Shown: piece by piece, positions 61,874 to 64,000 of the stretch
Numbering within the stretch: position 1 is the first letter of the stretch
How the letters are laid out: every line of letters begins with the position of its first letter
DNA from: Cymbomonas tetramitiformis
Taxonomy: Eukaryota > Chlorophyta > Pyramimonadophyceae > Pyramimonadales > Pyramimonadaceae
Assembly: GCA_001247695.2 (NCBI GenBank)
Contig: LGRX02034240.1
Coordinates: 1 to 64,000 of the forward strand
Length of the DNA: 64,000 nt
Reading direction: 5' to 3'
Made by a program: the position numbers and the translations under genes
The notes under the pieces: generated by a model
What the model was told of the DNA's origin: nothing
What the model saw: only the letters and a program-made list of their open reading frames with translations
The model's database searches: none

Positions 61874-63699
61874 TGGTGGCCCGCCGGCGGCAGTCGATGG
61901 AGACGGTGGTGCACGGCGGTGGCAACCCCGACTCAGAGCCCAGAGACTCCAGTTCAAGCGACTCGCCACCAGGCCCCCCCAGTGATCCACCTCAGGATCC
62001 CCCTGACGACCCCGCACCAGAGCCCTCCTACCCTCAGTACCCAGAGGTCAGAGCCCTCTTCGTCACCCACGATGGTGGGTCATTGTGGGTGCACCAGCCA
62101 GCTGGGGTGCGAGGCGCGGCAACCGTCTCCCTGCCATGGGATGAACGCCGCCGGGCTGGGGTGCAGGGCGACGCCATCTTGTTCAGGATCATGCACCTGC
62201 TGGGAGCGCCGCTGACTGCATATGCGCGCATGGGAGGCCGGCTACACCATGCACCCCTACCCCTTACCAACCCTCGTGTGGAGACCTGGGTCCTCATGGT
62301 CGACCGCGAGGTCATGGATATGGCAATGGGGGACCCAGCCGCGGCCAATGTGCGGTCTACCAGCATGGGGCAGCCAGTGTGGGAGTGGATCCCTGCTACC
62401 GCGCGGGAGTCGGAGATGCAGAACTTCGATCAGGACGGGCTCGCCGCGTGGTCGGAGGTCAGCAACTCCGATTGGTACCGGAGCATGAGCGTGGTGGCCG
62501 CACAACCATCCACACCCCTGCCCTTCCATACACCTCTTCCACTCCCCGCACCACCATCAGCCCCTACATTACCGCCCACTCCGACTGCAGTCCCCACAAA
62601 TCCCGCGCCCGCGCCTCCACCCGCGCATGCCCCGGGACCACCACCTCCAGCCCGTTTCCCCCACTCCGCCGCCACAAACCCCGTTCACTCTGCCACTGCC
62701 GCGAACCCCGTTCACTCTGCCGCCGCTGCGAACCCCGTGCTCTCTCCCAGCGCCACCCCCTTTGTTCCAGGCATCGTCCGTCTGCCGCAGGGCACTAACC
62801 TGCGAGCATTCTCAGACGAGGTCCGCCTGGAGCACAAGACCAAGGAGATGGTGCTAAAGCTGGTCAAGAGCGTCACCAGGTTCCCCCGCTCCGCGTCCGA
62901 CACGAAATCGGCCGACAAGGAGGGCCTCCTGACGCAGTTGGAGCACTACTCCAACATGGTGCGGAAGGTATTCCAGGAGGCCATCGTGATCGAAGCACTG
63001 ACCACTCCCAGTTGTACGCTATCAGTATCAGCGTACCAGGCGAGTGTGTCAAGCCTTCTTTGGAGCTTCAAGGAGCACACTCTTCAAGACCAGCAGAGAA
63101 AGTTCTTGGAGCGCGCGGCGGGGACCTTTGGGTCCGAGCAAGCCTGGCACCAACGCTACGGGGAGCTGGACGTGTTCTTCAGCGATCTGGCGGTGTGCTC
63201 CCTGACGCAGGCCTACCTGGAGAACGCACATGGCGAGGCCATTGCCCTGAAGCAGGCGATGAACGAGACCGCGGCGGAGTATTTCTCGCGATTGGAGACC
63301 CGCATGGCCTCCGTCAACTTCCTGGCCGGCAGAGTCCCCAATTGCGTGGAGATGACCAACCTGTCGATGCTCTCTACGTACCGCCGAGGGTTGAAATATG
63401 CACCCAAGGTGATGCGGCGCCTGAGAGCCATCCACTTGGATGTCTCCAAACCAGAAGAGTGGGAGAGGAAGGCTGTCGCTGACGACATCCCAGGCACCCA
63501 CAACGCCTTGTTGAAGATCCGGGAAGTTGCTGAGGAGGTGGAGAGTGACATTGACACGGAGGCGGCTCAGAGGCGCTCTCAAGACCGTCCTCCCCGTGCT
63601 GTTTCCTTCGCTAATCCACCACCTCGCACCGGGATTCATATCGGTCCAGTCGGTCCGTGTCCACCTCGTTTCCAAGCCAGTCCAAATTCGTCCAGCTAG
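61870..63699 (+). CDS. Gag-like ORF of a retroelement
   Basis: 609 codons starting at the ATG in ATGA (overlap with the previous stop). N-terminus acidic and Pro-rich; residues 70-190 fold-like (ETWVLMVDREVMDMAMGD); 215-300 Pro/Ala-rich linker with three ANPVHSA-type repeats; 310-560 helical, with FLERAAGTFGSEQAWHQRYG, ALKQAMNETAAEYFSRLETR and LSTYRRGLKYAPKV, the spacing and composition of a retrotransposon Gag capsid region. No zinc knuckle. The tail from IHIGPVG onward is made of repeated GGTCCAG-like words, so the natural C-terminus and pol have been replaced by unrelated sequence. Confidence 0.6.
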   Translation: MMVARRRQSMETVVHGGGNPDSEPRDSSSSDSPPGPPSDPPQDPPDDPAPEPSYPQYPEVRALFVTHDGGSLWVHQPAGVRGAATVSLPWDERRRAGVQGDAILFRIMHLLGAPLTAYARMGGRLHHAPLPLTNPRVETWVLMVDREVMDMAMGDPAAANVRSTSMGQPVWEWIPATARESEMQNFDQDGLAAWSEVSNSDWYRSMSVVAAQPSTPLPFHTPLPLPAPPSAPTLPPTPTAVPTNPAPAPPPAHAPGPPPPARFPHSAATNPVHSATAANPVHSAAAANPVLSPSATPFVPGIVRLPQGTNLRAFSDEVRLEHKTKEMVLKLVKSVTRFPRSASDTKSADKEGLLTQLEHYSNMVRKVFQEAIVIEALTTPSCTLSVSAYQASVSSLLWSFKEHTLQDQQRKFLERAAGTFGSEQAWHQRYGELDVFFSDLAVCSLTQAYLENAHGEAIALKQAMNETAAEYFSRLETRMASVNFLAGRVPNCVEMTNLSMLSTYRRGLKYAPKVMRRLRAIHLDVSKPEEWERKAVADDIPGTHNALLKIREVAEEVESDIDTEAAQRRSQDRPPRAVSFANPPPRTGIHIGPVGPCPPRFQASPNSSS

Positions 63700-64000
63700 T
63701 CCGGGTCCAGTTTGGACGGACTGGACGGACCGGACCAAACATTCTTAACATTCTAACATTTCACAAATCAGGGCTCCCATACTTAAGCCCATACTTAAGG
63801 AGTGTAACGCGTCGGCCCGCGACGACGCCTGCGTTTTCACATACTTAAGAAAATTTAAATTTTTTCTTCATACTTAAGGAATAGACACTGGCTCCCCCCT
63901 CCCCCCCTAACCAGGGACTCAGGGGGTATAACCCAGTCGCATGCGTGAGTCTGGGTGTCGGACCTAGTGCACCTGCTTGACAATCGTATACGATTGTCAA
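63700..64000. other. No gene seen; TTAAG repeats and a terminal palindrome
   Basis: CATACTTAAG occurs four times (63777-63880). The last 24 bases, 63977-64000, form a perfect palindrome around CGTATACG. Whether it continues past the window edge is unknown. Confidence 0.5.

Noticed and set aside
1..64000. Bacterial or phage origin of the window
   Set aside because: LTR and non-LTR retroelements, a PHD finger, DNMT3-type motifs, MITEs, microsatellites and low gene density point to a eukaryotic nuclear genome.

Overview
This window looks like nuclear DNA from a eukaryote, most plausibly a repeat-rich unicellular alga or similar protist. I recognise no operons, rRNA or tRNA genes and no convincing host housekeeping gene. 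Nearly everything that can be named is a transposable element (TE), often nested in another, plus many minisatellites. The species is not identifiable from what I can see.

Layout. 1-270 is a short inverted-repeat element (MITE). 749-2209 (-) is a retrotransposon Gag with a CCHC zinc knuckle. 3776-4840 is a TIR element with a CTAG duplication. 6071-6419 is a 27-bp minisatellite. 6994-18400 is one 11.4-kb LTR element with 642-bp LTRs, a polypurine tract and a 5-bp duplication (ACGAT). It has no gag-pol of its own but carries an antisense remnant of an endonuclease from a site-specific-type LINE. 18870-20480 is a fold-back element with one arm tandemly amplified. 20500-33700 is mostly gene-poor minisatellite DNA with two unrecognised open frames and a second LINE endonuclease remnant (30421-31093).

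34495-58730 is the centrepiece: two minus-strand copies of a very large Ty3/gypsy-type retroelement. Copy 1 (34.5-49.1 kb) reads, 5' to 3': Gag, aspartic protease, an uncharacterised conserved region (ORF1); then a hydrophobic multi-pass region, reverse transcriptase, RNase H, a DNMT3-like cytosine-5 DNA methyltransferase, integrase, PHD finger, and a second class-I (DPWAGTG/SPWF) methyltransferase-like domain, followed by a polypurine tract and a 219-bp LTR. Copy 2 (49.1-58.7 kb) keeps ORF1 parts and an intact RT-RNase H frame but is truncated at both ends. Copy 1 is inactive as it stands: it carries several frameshifts, an 896-bp TA-flanked transposon inside the methyltransferase and a 280-bp MITE between ORF1 and ORF2.

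Copy 2 is split by a 2.7-kb TIR element (49367-52060). That element encodes a protein with its own methyltransferase-like motif (DPFAGGSG), and this gene is itself interrupted in frame by a 672-bp element with a TTTG duplication.

60183-63699 (+) is the 5' part of another retroelement: a small acidic ORF, a glutamine-rich ORF with one in-frame TAG, and a Gag-like ORF that starts in an ATGA stop-start overlap.

How it fits together: the large retroelement carries chromatin reading (PHD) and potentially DNA-modifying functions (two methyltransferase-like domains) together with its replication machinery. That suggests a self-marking or chromatin-targeting lifestyle. The domain calls come from motifs; the biological role is inference.
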